Shown here: piece by piece, positions 6,829 to 13,813 of the stretch
How positions within the stretch are numbered: the first letter of the stretch is position 1
How the letters are laid out: each line of letters starts with the position of its first letter
Assembly (NCBI GenBank): GCA_036518915.1
Contig: DATDME010000028.1
Span: 1 to 22,733 of the forward strand
Length of the DNA: 22,733 bases
Source of the DNA: GCA-016699105 sp036518915
Lineage (GTDB): Bacteria > Patescibacteriota > Saccharimonadia > UBA4664
Direction: 5' to 3'
Notes under the pieces: generated by a model
The model's database searches: none
What the model was told of the DNA's origin: nothing
The model's input: the letters and a program-made list of their open reading frames with translations, nothing else
Translations under genes and position numbers: made by a program

Positions 6829-7880
6829 CGAGCTTGCTCCAACAGCTGCGCAGCCAACGCTCGCCCTTTCCGGCGACCTGGCTGGCAGTGGAACCGGGGG
6901 CCCACACCATGGGCGACAACCTGGCGCACTACGTGCTGCCCAAGTGCCCGAGCGAGCTGCTGGGCGCGAGCCACCGCCTCAAGGTGAAGACTACTCGCGA
7001 CCTGGCCGCCCTCAACGGCGCTTTCAAGCGGGCCGGCAAGCCCTTCAACTGGCGCCGACCCTGGTTCGACTTCGACAACGGCCTGCTGACCTGCTACGTG
7101 TCGCCGGGTGGAGATTACGTCTACCACTACGCCCGGCTCCTGGGTACGGCCTGCCACATCCTCGGCATCGAGCCAACGATGGAGGTGGCCTTGCCCGAAC
7201 CGGACGACACCGTCGCGTTCATGGACCAGTGGCTCCCGCCACTGGAGCCATGCGACGTGGCGGTGATCGGCTACGTCGAACGGCTCCTCATGGAAGAGGG
7301 TGGCGACTGGCACTACGAGTTCGGGTTCGGCTGGCGGTACATCACCGTCAACGGTTCCCGCGTGCTCATGCTCGGCTGTGAATTTAGCTACTGGGGCGAC
7401 CTCGCGGGAGCCCTGGTCAAGGTGCTGGCCCAGCGCAACATCACCCGGTGGGTGGTGTATGCGGGCAAGCTCGGCACGCTGAACCAGGCCGATGTGCCTA
7501 ACCGTCACGTGGCCACCGGCACCACTTCCCTGGTGGAAGACGATGTGGTCACCTGGAGGTCGCGGCTCAACCTGTCGGGTCTCGATCCGCAGATCGTCCT
7601 GCTCGGGCAGCGTCACGCGACTACGCCGAGTATAATTGACGAGACGCGCGACTGGTATGCGCAGCTCCAAGGCTCATTCGACCTCGTCGACCCCGAGATC
7701 GGCCGCATGGCCGCCGTGGCAGGCGAGGTGGGCTTGGACTACGATTACCTACACGTGGTCACCGACAACCTGTCGGGCCATCACGAAGAGGGGCTGTACT
7801 TCGAACGTCACCCCGACATCGTGGCGGCCCGTCTCAAGTGCATCGGCGTCATCAGTGACGTCCTGCGGAGGAGTATTTAA
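6825..7880 (+). CDS. Nucleoside phosphorylase-superfamily-like protein with long N-terminal extension
   Basis: The protein has 351 residues. The C-terminal ~210 residues resemble the PNP/UDP phosphorylase fold. C143-D-V-A-V-I-G-Y starts a strand. V180-L-M-L-G-C and R208-W-V-V-Y-A-G-K-L-G-T-L correspond to the central sheet and glycine loop. H228-V-A-T-G-T-T-S follows. V288-D-P-E-I-G-R-M-A-A-V-A with H310-V-V-T-D-N-L-S-G resembles the family's D-M-E-x-A-A ... V-S-D-N region. The first ~140 residues match nothing I know and contain W-R-R-P-W-F-D-F-D-N. The start ATG overlaps the kinase stop. Phosphorylases of this superfamily split nucleosides into base and sugar phosphate. The assignment rests on motif order only and could be wrong. 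Confidence 0.5.
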   Translation: MTSLLQQLRSQRSPFPATWLAVEPGAHTMGDNLAHYVLPKCPSELLGASHRLKVKTTRDLAALNGAFKRAGKPFNWRRPWFDFDNGLLTCYVSPGGDYVYHYARLLGTACHILGIEPTMEVALPEPDDTVAFMDQWLPPLEPCDVAVIGYVERLLMEEGGDWHYEFGFGWRYITVNGSRVLMLGCEFSYWGDLAGALVKVLAQRNITRWVVYAGKLGTLNQADVPNRHVATGTTSLVEDDVVTWRSRLNLSGLDPQIVLLGQRHATTPSIIDETRDWYAQLQGSFDLVDPEIGRMAAVAGEVGLDYDYLHVVTDNLSGHHEEGLYFERHPDIVAARLKCIGVISDVLRRSI

Positions 7881-7884
7881 CCGA

Positions 7885-8808
7885 ATGGTAACTGGATCGA
7901 ACATCGTCTGCCTTGGCATTGACTGGTCGCAACCTGACCAGCCAGCCTTGCGGCTTGCCCAACTTGGCTCTGCTGGGCCGTCATGGCTGCGGCCGCTGAC
8001 AGGCACTTTGGGCTTCCGGATCGACCATTCGGAGCGCTACTGCAGCGGCTGGTTCGACCTGACCGGCCCCATCCCGCGTCACATCACGTGCGAAACCTGG
8101 GAGGTGGTAACCCGCGCCAAGCAGTGCCGGCGGTGTCAATTTCGGGAAGGTTTCATTGGTGCCCATCAGGCCCACAACCGTCCCAATGCCCTGCCGGCCA
8201 ACGTCCGTGAGTACCTCAGGCAGCCGCACCACTTGTATGTGGCAGGCTACGCGGATGGAAGCACCAAGATAGGCACCGCTGCCCAAGCCCGACAGACCGT
8301 GCGTCTTGCCGAGCAAGGTGCGGTGGCGGCCTGCTTCATCGCGGAGGCCCCCGACGGACTACTCATTCGCGTGGCCGAGGCATTCTTGTCCACCAGCCTC
8401 GGACTCAAGCAGGCGGTGCCTACCCGGCGGAAGCTTGAGGCGCTCACCAGCCCGGTGGACCCGAGTGCGATCAAGTACCGGCTGGAACCCGCGGCCATCA
8501 CGGCCCTCCAAGCCGCTCGTGACCTGGATTCAGTCACCTGCCTGCCCGTACCCTTGTGGTGGGCGCTGCCCGCCCCGGCGACGGCTGCATTTGCTGCAGC
8601 CCCGGTGGCGTTGTACGCCTATTCCCTGGAAGAAGGCGAACACGGGTTACACATCCAGGGCATTACCGGCACGATCGCCGTCTTTACCACGCATTCCGCC
8701 ATGGATGCACCGGTCTTTGCCGCTGACCTGTCGGCGCTGCAAGGCCATCAAGTGGAGCTCGGTAGTTTTGAGTCTCCTCTCCAGCCCGTCCAAGACAGCC
8801 TGTTCTAG
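7885..8808 (+). CDS. DUF2797-like zinc-cluster protein
   Basis: The protein has 307 residues. Cysteines C53, C69, C81 and C84, with H94 and H97 close by (Q-C-R-R-C-Q-F-R-E-G-F), form a likely zinc site. Next come H115-H-L-Y-V-A-G-Y-A-D-G-S-T-K-I-G-T and R140-L-A-E-Q-G-A-V-A-A, the pattern of DUF2797 proteins (YLA..G..KVG.T......R...QGA..A). Versions with this H-Q-A-H and Q-P-H-x-L-Y spacing are, from memory, typical of Actinobacteria, which hints at the island's origin. Function is unknown for the family; the K-V/I-G-T region loosely recalls GIY-YIG nucleases but lacks clear catalytic residues. The frame is open upstream, but ATG 7885 follows GGAGGAG by 11 nt and begins 4 nt after the previous stop. 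Confidence 0.65.
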   Translation: MVTGSNIVCLGIDWSQPDQPALRLAQLGSAGPSWLRPLTGTLGFRIDHSERYCSGWFDLTGPIPRHITCETWEVVTRAKQCRRCQFREGFIGAHQAHNRPNALPANVREYLRQPHHLYVAGYADGSTKIGTAAQARQTVRLAEQGAVAACFIAEAPDGLLIRVAEAFLSTSLGLKQAVPTRRKLEALTSPVDPSAIKYRLEPAAITALQAARDLDSVTCLPVPLWWALPAPATAAFAAAPVALYAYSLEEGEHGLHIQGITGTIAVFTTHSAMDAPVFAADLSALQGHQVELGSFESPLQPVQDSLF

Positions 8809-8830
8809 GCTCCCCACACGGAGGAACACC

Positions 8831-9559
8831 ATGACCACCGAACAGCCCGGCCGCGCCATCGTCTCGCCCGGTGCCGCCTTTGTCCAGGCGCCTGCCACGG
8901 ACGACCACGAGGACATCTGCACGTTCTGCAGCGAGGTCAAGGGTGACGACACCCTGAACCTCTTCCTCGACGAGGGCATCACGCCGGAGCAGTACATCCT
9001 GCTGGACACCGACCACTGGGTCGTGTTCCCCTGCATCGGCGCCCTGACCGACTACTACGTCCTGATCATCTCCAAGCGGCACGCCCTCTCGGTGGGCTGG
9101 CTGGAGGCGGCCGCCCAGGCCGAACTGCGTGACGTGGTGATGCCGCGGGTCCAACGCGAGCTGAAGGCTCACAGCGGCCACGACGTCATCTTCTTCGAGC
9201 ACGGAAGCCTGAACTTCCGCGACAAGGGCGGCGCCTGCTTCGACCACGCCCACGTCCACGCCGTCGCCACCGAGCGGCCCATGGCCGGCTTCCTGCCTCA
9301 CGTGGCAGACTCGGTGGACCTCGTGCCGTGCGGCGACTGGGTGACGGCTGCCACGGACATGGTTCAGGCTCGGCAGGTGGCCTACCTGGCCCTCTCGGAC
9401 GGCCACCACCACCTGGTGGGTGAGGCCGTGCAGGGCCGCGTGCGGTCCCAGTTCTTCCGTCGCGCCCTCACCGCCTGGCTGGGCAACGGTGAGGACTGGG
9501 ACTGGTACGTCAACCGCCAGCTCCCGCGGGTACGGACCATGGCTCAGGGTCACTGGTGA
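8831..9559 (+). CDS. HIT-family nucleotide hydrolase/transferase
   Basis: The protein has 242 residues. C30-T-F-C33 gives the CxxC common at the start of HIT proteins. Y55-I-L-L-D-T-D-H-W-V-V-F-P and Y76-V-L-I-I-S-K-R-H-A follow, and the signature H139-A-H141-V-H143-A-V fits the histidine triad H-x-H-x-H-x-x. HIT enzymes hydrolyse or transfer nucleoside monophosphates from substrates such as diadenosine polyphosphates, AMP-lysine or nucleotide-sugars. The extra ~90 residues after the triad make it longer than simple Hint proteins (about 120-140 residues). ATG 8831 follows GGAGGAA closely and lies 22 nt after the previous stop, so it closes the operon. The exact substrate cannot be told. Confidence 0.85.
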   Translation: MTTEQPGRAIVSPGAAFVQAPATDDHEDICTFCSEVKGDDTLNLFLDEGITPEQYILLDTDHWVVFPCIGALTDYYVLIISKRHALSVGWLEAAAQAELRDVVMPRVQRELKAHSGHDVIFFEHGSLNFRDKGGACFDHAHVHAVATERPMAGFLPHVADSVDLVPCGDWVTAATDMVQARQVAYLALSDGHHHLVGEAVQGRVRSQFFRRALTAWLGNGEDWDWYVNRQLPRVRTMAQGHW

Positions 9560-9634
9560 CAGCCCAACCCTGACCTGCCTTCTGCGCAGAACTGACCCGG
9601 TAACGGCCGCGCGCTACAGCCAGGCCACCCGTCT

Positions 9635-9670
9635 CAGCCCACGCTGGCCTCACCTGGCCGGCGTGGGCTG
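9635..9670 (+). terminator. Hairpin after the island operon
   Basis: CAGCCCACGC (9635-9644) and GCGTGGGCTG (9661-9670) are perfect 10-base complements, with an inner GGCC/GGCC that can extend the stem. No U-rich tail follows, so it is not a classical intrinsic terminator, but it sits between the HIT gene and the next promoter. The stretch 9560-9634 holds nothing else recognisable. Confidence 0.45.
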
Positions 9671-9683
9671 GACAAGCCAATCC

Positions 9684-9692
9684 TGATACTAT
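9684..9692 (+). promoter_or_regulatory. Extended -10 for leaderless expression of the MazG-like gene
   Basis: TGA-TACTAT (extended -10, box at 9687-9692) ends exactly 6 nt before the ATG at 9699, so transcription should start at or next to the start codon. There is no Shine-Dalgarno sequence. Confidence 0.55.
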
Positions 9693-9698
9693 AGGCAT

Positions 9699-10088
9699 AT
9701 GCCAACTTTCCGCTTTGCCAAACTTGTCCGGGATAATATCGTTGACCAGCAACTCGCATCTGGCATGAAGCCGTTGTTCTATAAGCTAGAGTCAGCCGAG
9801 CATAAAGATGCACTTATTGATAAATTGGTCGAAGAAACTGTCGAGCTTAAGCATGCAACCGCGGACAAATTTGTTGCAGAGCTGGCCGACTTGCAGCAGG
9901 CCCTAGATGATTTGCGGATACTTTACGGCATATCAAAAGAACAAGTCGCCCAAGCTCAGGCTCAGAGGAACAGGCAGGTTGGTTCGTTTAGTAAGGGTAT
10001 ATATGTTGAATCGGTCGACGCAGCAGAAGATAGCCAATGGGTGGAGTATTTTCGAAAAAATCCCGACCATTATCCGGAAATAAATTAA
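9699..10088 (+). CDS. MazG-like/phosphoribosyl-ATP pyrophosphohydrolase-like protein
   Basis: This 129-residue protein opens with F-R-F-A-K-L-V-R-D-N-I, the hallmark of a small MazG-superfamily group usually annotated as phosphoribosyl-ATP pyrophosphohydrolase-like. E45-E-T-V-E-L with E60-L-A-D-L-Q-Q-A fits the E-x-x-E ... E-x-x-D metal-binding pattern of all-alpha NTP pyrophosphatases. Such proteins cleave NTPs to NMP and pyrophosphate, often for house-cleaning. No his genes are near, so histidine synthesis is unlikely. Base composition is clearly less GC-rich than the island operon just upstream, suggesting a different history. Its last ~100 nt overlap the convergent XRE gene. Confidence 0.75.
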   Translation: MPTFRFAKLVRDNIVDQQLASGMKPLFYKLESAEHKDALIDKLVEETVELKHATADKFVAELADLQQALDDLRILYGISKEQVAQAQAQRNRQVGSFSKGIYVESVDAAEDSQWVEYFRKNPDHYPEIN

Positions 10089-10299
10089 TGCCTAAAACGC
10101 CCTTAAGCAAATCGGCTACCGACACGCCCAGTGTTTTGGCGATGGCCTTGAGCGTTCCAGTGCGCGGCCATTGCCGGCCTTGCTCGATGTAGCTAACGGT
10201 TAGGGCGGTGACGCCGGCTTTGTCGGCGAGTGATTCTTGGGTATAGCCTTTATGGCGCCGCACTTCGGCCACGCGCTTGCCGAAGGTGGCTAATACCAA
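9988..10299 (-). CDS. XRE-family helix-turn-helix regulator
   Basis: This 103-residue protein carries a Cro/C1-type DNA-binding domain at about residues 7-65: R-V-A-E-V-R-R-H-K-G-Y-T-Q-E-S-L-A-D-K-A-G-V-T, then V-S-Y-I-E-Q-G-R and L-K-A-I-A-K-T-L-G-V. The tail after about residue 70 is low in recognisable structure and lies antisense to the MazG-like gene, so it may be a read-through extension. The start used is TTG at 10299; TATTAG lies 6 nt upstream on the minus strand, fitting the leaderless pattern. With the convergent MazG-like gene it could form a regulated pair; this is speculative. Confidence 0.7.
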   Translation of the reverse strand: MVLATFGKRVAEVRRHKGYTQESLADKAGVTALTVSYIEQGRQWPRTGTLKAIAKTLGVSVADLLKGVLGINLFPDNGRDFFENTPPIGYLLLRRPIQHIYPY

Positions 10300-10316
10300 C
10301 CCAACCTAATACCTGT

Positions 10317-10322
10317 TATGCT
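10317..10322 (+). promoter_or_regulatory. -10 box upstream of the IS630 remnant
   Basis: TATGCT lies 9 nt before ATG 10332, which opens a 6-codon frame (MKTQTP) whose stop overlaps the ATG at 10349. The same TATGCT hexamer is used in front of the oxidase gene at 15653. Confidence 0.3.
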
Positions 10323-10348
10323 TAAGCCATCATGAAAACACAAACGCC

Positions 10349-10750
10349 ATGAACTATTTACGCCCCCAACCTCACCTCACCTACGAGGAAGTCACCATGC
10401 GGTATAAAGCCTGCACGAATGCTCGGGTTAAAACCTGGTGGCAGATTGTCTGGCTCATGAGCCGGCCGGAGCAACCGGATACGGTCAGCCAGGCTGCCGG
10501 AACGGTTGGCTGCCATCCCAACTGGGCCAGACATATCATTCGCCGCTATAACACAGAAGGCCCAGCCGGACTCGTTGACAAACGCAAAGATAACCCCGGC
10601 CAGTTGGTATGGTCGACGCCAACGGCCGGCAGCGGTTGGTCTGTCCAGACCCCCAAATCCTCAACACATACCGACCGTCAAATAAGGGACAGTTCCGAGC
10701 CCTCGTTCGGCAGCGTATGCGTTGGGAGATTGGTAGTTTTCATGTCTTAA
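10349..10750 (+). pseudogene. IS630-family transposase, N-terminal helix-turn-helix fragment
   Basis: About the first 90 residues match the DNA-binding part of IS630-type transposases: L-T-Y-E-E-V-T-M-R-Y-K-A-C, W-W-Q-I-V-W-L-M, T-V-G-C-H-P-N-W-A-R-H-I-I-R-R-Y-N, then G-P-A-G-L-V-D-K-R-K-D-N-P-G. After about 10620 the similarity ends, and the frame runs through unrelated sequence into the copy of the IS903-like end at 10731-10785. The DDE catalytic domain (~250 residues) is missing, so no active transposase is made. Confidence 0.7.
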
Positions 10751-10785
10751 CGGTACGGCGGGATGGGGGATTATTCAACAAGGCC
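10731..10785 (-). mobile_element. Second IS903-like element end, truncated
   Basis: Bases 10731-10770 match 4401-4440 almost perfectly (39 of 40 by eye), and the terminal repeat at 10771-10785 reads GGCCTTGTTGAATAATCCCC on the minus strand, a fuller version than the copy ending at 4452. On the minus strand an ATG at 10743 opens M-K-T, like the transposase start at 4413, then diverges and stops after about 21 codons. Only the end and start codon region survive, joined to the IS630 fragment. The outer end is 13 nt from the stop codon of the lycopene cyclase gene. Confidence 0.8.
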
Positions 10786-10798
10786 TCCTGAACCACCC

Positions 10799-11509
10799 TC
10801 ACTTTTGACATAACTGGTTTCGGGCACAAAAATAACTACAAAACCAATGTAGCGTAGCCGTCGCCAAGACCACCGCGTTCGTGAGCGCAAAGTTATACAG
10901 GCAATCTTCCACCGGAATCGTGCCAAGCCTGAGCCCGCTGAAGGTGTGCGGATTGTACACTACGACCGGCAACCCCGTCAGCACGCTGTTGGCCACCAAG
11001 AAAATGCCAAACATGACCAGCTGATAGGCGAGCCACGGGCCGGCCGGCAACCAGCGGCGGCCGGCGTAAACCCAAACCGCCACGCCCAGTGCCGCGCCGC
11101 CCGCCGCCAGACTATAGCCACGGTGGGGGAACGTTGTAACCAGTGCCACTGCGCTCACAACGGGCAAAGCCAGGCTGTAGTACCAGCCGTGGGTCGCGAA
11201 CCGGCCGGCCCGCACGCAGGCTTCCCACACCGCCAAGCACACCAGCGGAATCGCCACAAAGAAACTCACCTCCTCCACCGGCAGGCCGGCCAGGTGCCAG
11301 CCCGTAACATACGCGTCATTAAACGACCAATGCCCCAGCCGGGTGACCGTCACATCCCAAGCGGCAAAGGCCAGCCCGACCAGGCCAACCACGGCCAGGC
11401 TTCGCCGCCAGTGTTGTAGCCACTGCTGCCGCCGCCACAATGCCACGGCCAGCGCTGTGGCGGCGGCCCCCAGGTCGATGGCGGCGTACACCCAGTGGGT
11501 GCTAGCCAC
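10799..11509 (-). CDS. crtYcd: Lycopene cyclase, two-domain CrtYcd type
   Basis: This 236-residue integral membrane protein consists of two lycopene-cyclase domains in tandem. The first has G59-H-W-S-F-N-D-A-Y-V-T-G ... G75-L-P-V-E-E-V-S-F-F. The second has F190-S-G-L-R-L-G-T-I-P-V-E-D-C-L-Y-N-F. Both carry the P-x-E-E/D motif of the heterodimeric CrtYc/CrtYd cyclases of Gram-positive bacteria, here fused into one chain as in archaeal and fungal relatives. It should cyclise the ends of lycopene, probably giving beta-ionone rings. The GTG start overlaps the end of crtB by 8 nt, implying coupled translation at the end of the operon. The tail (CARNQLCQK) lies beside an IS end and may be non-native. 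Confidence 0.88.
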   Translation of the reverse strand: MASTHWVYAAIDLGAAATALAVALWRRQQWLQHWRRSLAVVGLVGLAFAAWDVTVTRLGHWSFNDAYVTGWHLAGLPVEEVSFFVAIPLVCLAVWEACVRAGRFATHGWYYSLALPVVSAVALVTTFPHRGYSLAAGGAALGVAVWVYAGRRWLPAGPWLAYQLVMFGIFLVANSVLTGLPVVVYNPHTFSGLRLGTIPVEDCLYNFALTNAVVLATATLHWFCSYFCARNQLCQK

Positions 11510-12353
11510 GCGCGCCCCGGCCCGCCACCCGCCGCATCACCCGCCACTTGGAGGGTTTAACTTTGCGGTCGAAGACAATCAGTGGGTCCCGCGCAATTTG
11601 CCGGGCGGTCCAGTCGTACATGTCAACCGCCGTGCGCAGGGGCACCCGGTAGCGTTTGGGGATGTACCTGTACCCCTTGGCGGCTTCACGCTGCCAGGTG
11701 GCGTACCGCTCCAACTCAAAGCGCAGCAGTTCGCCAAACGCCCGGGGCTGCGCCAGCGCTGTGTTCTGCGATAAGTCAGGCAAGCCGTACCGCGCTAAAT
11801 CTTCGCTCGGCAGGTACTGCCGGCCCAAGGCGTTGTCTTCGGCGATGTCGCGGATGAAGTTAATAAATTGCATGGCCCGGCCTTGCAGCGCGGCCATGGG
11901 GAGGGCTTCATCGGGCAGGCCCATAATCCGCGCCATCATCAGGCCAATCACTTCGGCCGAGCCATAAATGTAGCCGAGCGTGTCAGTTATGGTCTGGAAC
12001 GGGCGTGGGTTAATGTCGGCCTTCATGGCGTCAAAAAATGAGTTCACCCAGGCCGGTTCAAAATCGTACAGCCGTGCGACGTCCACAATGTTTTTGATGA
12101 TCCGCTGGTCGACCGAATCATTATCCGCCGGGGCCGTGTCAAACGTTAGGCGGTCGTGGTTGGCCAGCCAGGCTTGCTCCAGCGCCAGCAGCCGCTCGGG
12201 CTGGTGCGGCACATCGTCAACATAGTTATCAGCCACCCGCACAAAGCTGTACAGGCGAAAGACGTCCGCCCGCACCGCCTTGGGGAAGAATTGGCTCGAA
12301 AAGTAGTAGGTTGTACTGCCGCGACGGAAAATATCACGTTCCAGGTTTGGCAC
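11502..12353 (-). CDS. crtB: Phytoene synthase
   Basis: This 283-residue protein is of typical squalene/phytoene synthase length. The first Asp-rich motif is A41-D-N-Y-V-D-D and the second F166-I-R-D-I-A-E-D-N with G-R-Q-Y-L-P after it. Y130-G-S-A-E-V-I-G-L-M-M is the usual helix between them. The enzyme condenses two geranylgeranyl diphosphates to phytoene, with the Asp pairs binding magnesium. Translation starts at GTG 12353, inside the end of crtI (20-nt overlap), with AAGGA a few bases upstream. That places crtB under direct coupling to crtI. Confidence 0.92.
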   Translation of the reverse strand: MPNLERDIFRRGSTTYYFSSQFFPKAVRADVFRLYSFVRVADNYVDDVPHQPERLLALEQAWLANHDRLTFDTAPADNDSVDQRIIKNIVDVARLYDFEPAWVNSFFDAMKADINPRPFQTITDTLGYIYGSAEVIGLMMARIMGLPDEALPMAALQGRAMQFINFIRDIAEDNALGRQYLPSEDLARYGLPDLSQNTALAQPRAFGELLRFELERYATWQREAAKGYRYIPKRYRVPLRTAVDMYDWTARQIARDPLIVFDRKVKPSKWRVMRRVAGRGARG

Positions 12354-13812
12354 GGCTGTCCTTCATGATTATCCCGCTCACTATCTTACCGCTTAACAGG
12401 ACCATTGGCACGCCGGTTCCGGGGTTCGTGGACTGGCCGGTGTAATACAAATTGGGCAGGCGGCGGCTGCGTAGCGGGGCCCGCAGCAGGGCGCTCTGGG
12501 TGAGCGTGTGACTCAGGCCAAAAGCATTACCGCCGGCAGCGTGAAATTCCCGCTCAAAATACTCCGGGCCATACACCGACCGAGTGACAATGCTGGCCGC
12601 GAAGGGCTGGCCGGCGGCGCGCTCAATCCGGGCGGTCAGGCGGTCGGCGCCGGCCTCCAGCTCAGATTGGCCGGGGTGCGTACCGGCGGCCATCGGCGCC
12701 AGCACAAACAGGTTTTCGTGCCCGGCCGGCGCCACGCCGGGGTCAGTTTTAGACGGTACGCACAGGTAGAACAATGGGTCGCGCGACCAAACGTTTTCCT
12801 GGAACACTTCCCGGAAGTGACGGTCCCAATCGGTGTCAAAGAACAGGTTGTGGTGCAGCAGGTTGGGCACGCGGCCTTTCACCCCCAGCGTCACGAGCAA
12901 GCCAGTGGGCGAAAGTTGCCGCCGCCGCCAGTACGCTTCAGGCAGGCTGCGGGCAGCCTCGGGCAGCAGCTGGGTTTCGGTGAAGCGATAATCCGCCCCG
13001 GATACCACCAGGTCGGCCGGAATGGCCTGGCCGCCGGCCCGCACGCCGGCCACCCGTCCGCCGCGCACCAAAATTGCTGTGACGTCGGCGCCGTATTCCA
13101 GGCGGGCGCCCTGCTCCTGCGCCACGGCGGCCACGGCCCGCGCCACCGCGCCAAAGCCGCCCATGGGGTACCAGCCGCCCAGATTCATATCGACGTGCGC
13201 CAGCAAAGAATAAAACGCTGGAATATTGTGCGGGCTCCCGCCCATGAACACCGTCATGAATTCCATGGCCTGCTGCAGGGCGGGGGAGCGGAAGTAGCGT
13301 TTGATACGGCCATGGTAACTGCGGGCCAGCTCTGGGCGCAGCACGTAGCCCAGCACGTCGCGCCGCAACGCCTGGCGCCAGTCGAGGCCATCCAGCTCCA
13401 ACAGGCCGCCGCGGACTTCGGCGTATTCGCGCTCAGCCTTAGCCAACAACTGGCGCAGGGCGGCGCCGGCGCCGGGCTCAAGCCGCTCAAACACCTCAAA
13501 CACCGCCGGCGGCCGCGGCACGCTAAACGTTTGATCATGGCCCACCACTTGGTATGACGGTTCGAGCGCCACCAGGTTGTAGAAATCTGCGGGCCGATGC
13601 CCAAATTGAGCGAACCACTCTGCAAACACATCCGGCATGAGGTACCAGCTTGGCCCCAGCTCAAACGTAAATCCCGCCTGCCGCACCACCCTCGCCCGGC
13701 CGCCGGGCTGGCCGGCGCGCTCCAGCACCGTAACCGCGTGCCCGGCTTGCGCCAAGTACGCCGCGGCACTCAAGCCACCGAAGCCGGCGCCAATCACCAC
13801 CACCCGTGCCAT
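12334..13812 (-). CDS. crtI: Phytoene desaturase
   Basis: This 492-residue FAD-dependent oxidoreductase matches the bacterial CrtI length. The N-terminal dinucleotide-binding fold reads V-V-I-G8-A-G-F-G-G-L-S-A-A with E-R-A-G-Q-P-G-G-R-A, followed by G-F-T-F-E-L-G-P-S-W-Y-L-M-P, as in CrtI enzymes. The C-terminal signature Y-Y-T-G-Q-S-T-N-P-G-T-G-V-P-M-V, then S-G-K-I-V, closes the FAD site. It desaturates phytoene stepwise, most likely to lycopene, since a lycopene cyclase follows. The gene begins 1 nt after crtE ends. Lack of a strong ribosome-binding site suggests reinitiation from crtE. Confidence 0.93.
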   Translation of the reverse strand: MARVVVIGAGFGGLSAAAYLAQAGHAVTVLERAGQPGGRARVVRQAGFTFELGPSWYLMPDVFAEWFAQFGHRPADFYNLVALEPSYQVVGHDQTFSVPRPPAVFEVFERLEPGAGAALRQLLAKAEREYAEVRGGLLELDGLDWRQALRRDVLGYVLRPELARSYHGRIKRYFRSPALQQAMEFMTVFMGGSPHNIPAFYSLLAHVDMNLGGWYPMGGFGAVARAVAAVAQEQGARLEYGADVTAILVRGGRVAGVRAGGQAIPADLVVSGADYRFTETQLLPEAARSLPEAYWRRRQLSPTGLLVTLGVKGRVPNLLHHNLFFDTDWDRHFREVFQENVWSRDPLFYLCVPSKTDPGVAPAGHENLFVLAPMAAGTHPGQSELEAGADRLTARIERAAGQPFAASIVTRSVYGPEYFEREFHAAGGNAFGLSHTLTQSALLRAPLRSRRLPNLYYTGQSTNPGTGVPMVLLSGKIVSGIIMKDSRAKPGT

Positions 13813-13813
13813 G

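Noticed and set aside
6417..7670. Long minus-strand open frame of 417 codons
   Set aside because: It lies antisense to the kinase-like and phosphorylase-like genes, has no recognisable motif, and is explained by GC-rich codon bias in the real frame.
12508..13557. Plus-strand open frame of 349 codons inside crtI
   Set aside because: The opposite strand encodes a full phytoene desaturase with clear motifs. The frame is rich in His, Gln, Arg and Gly, as shadow frames are here.
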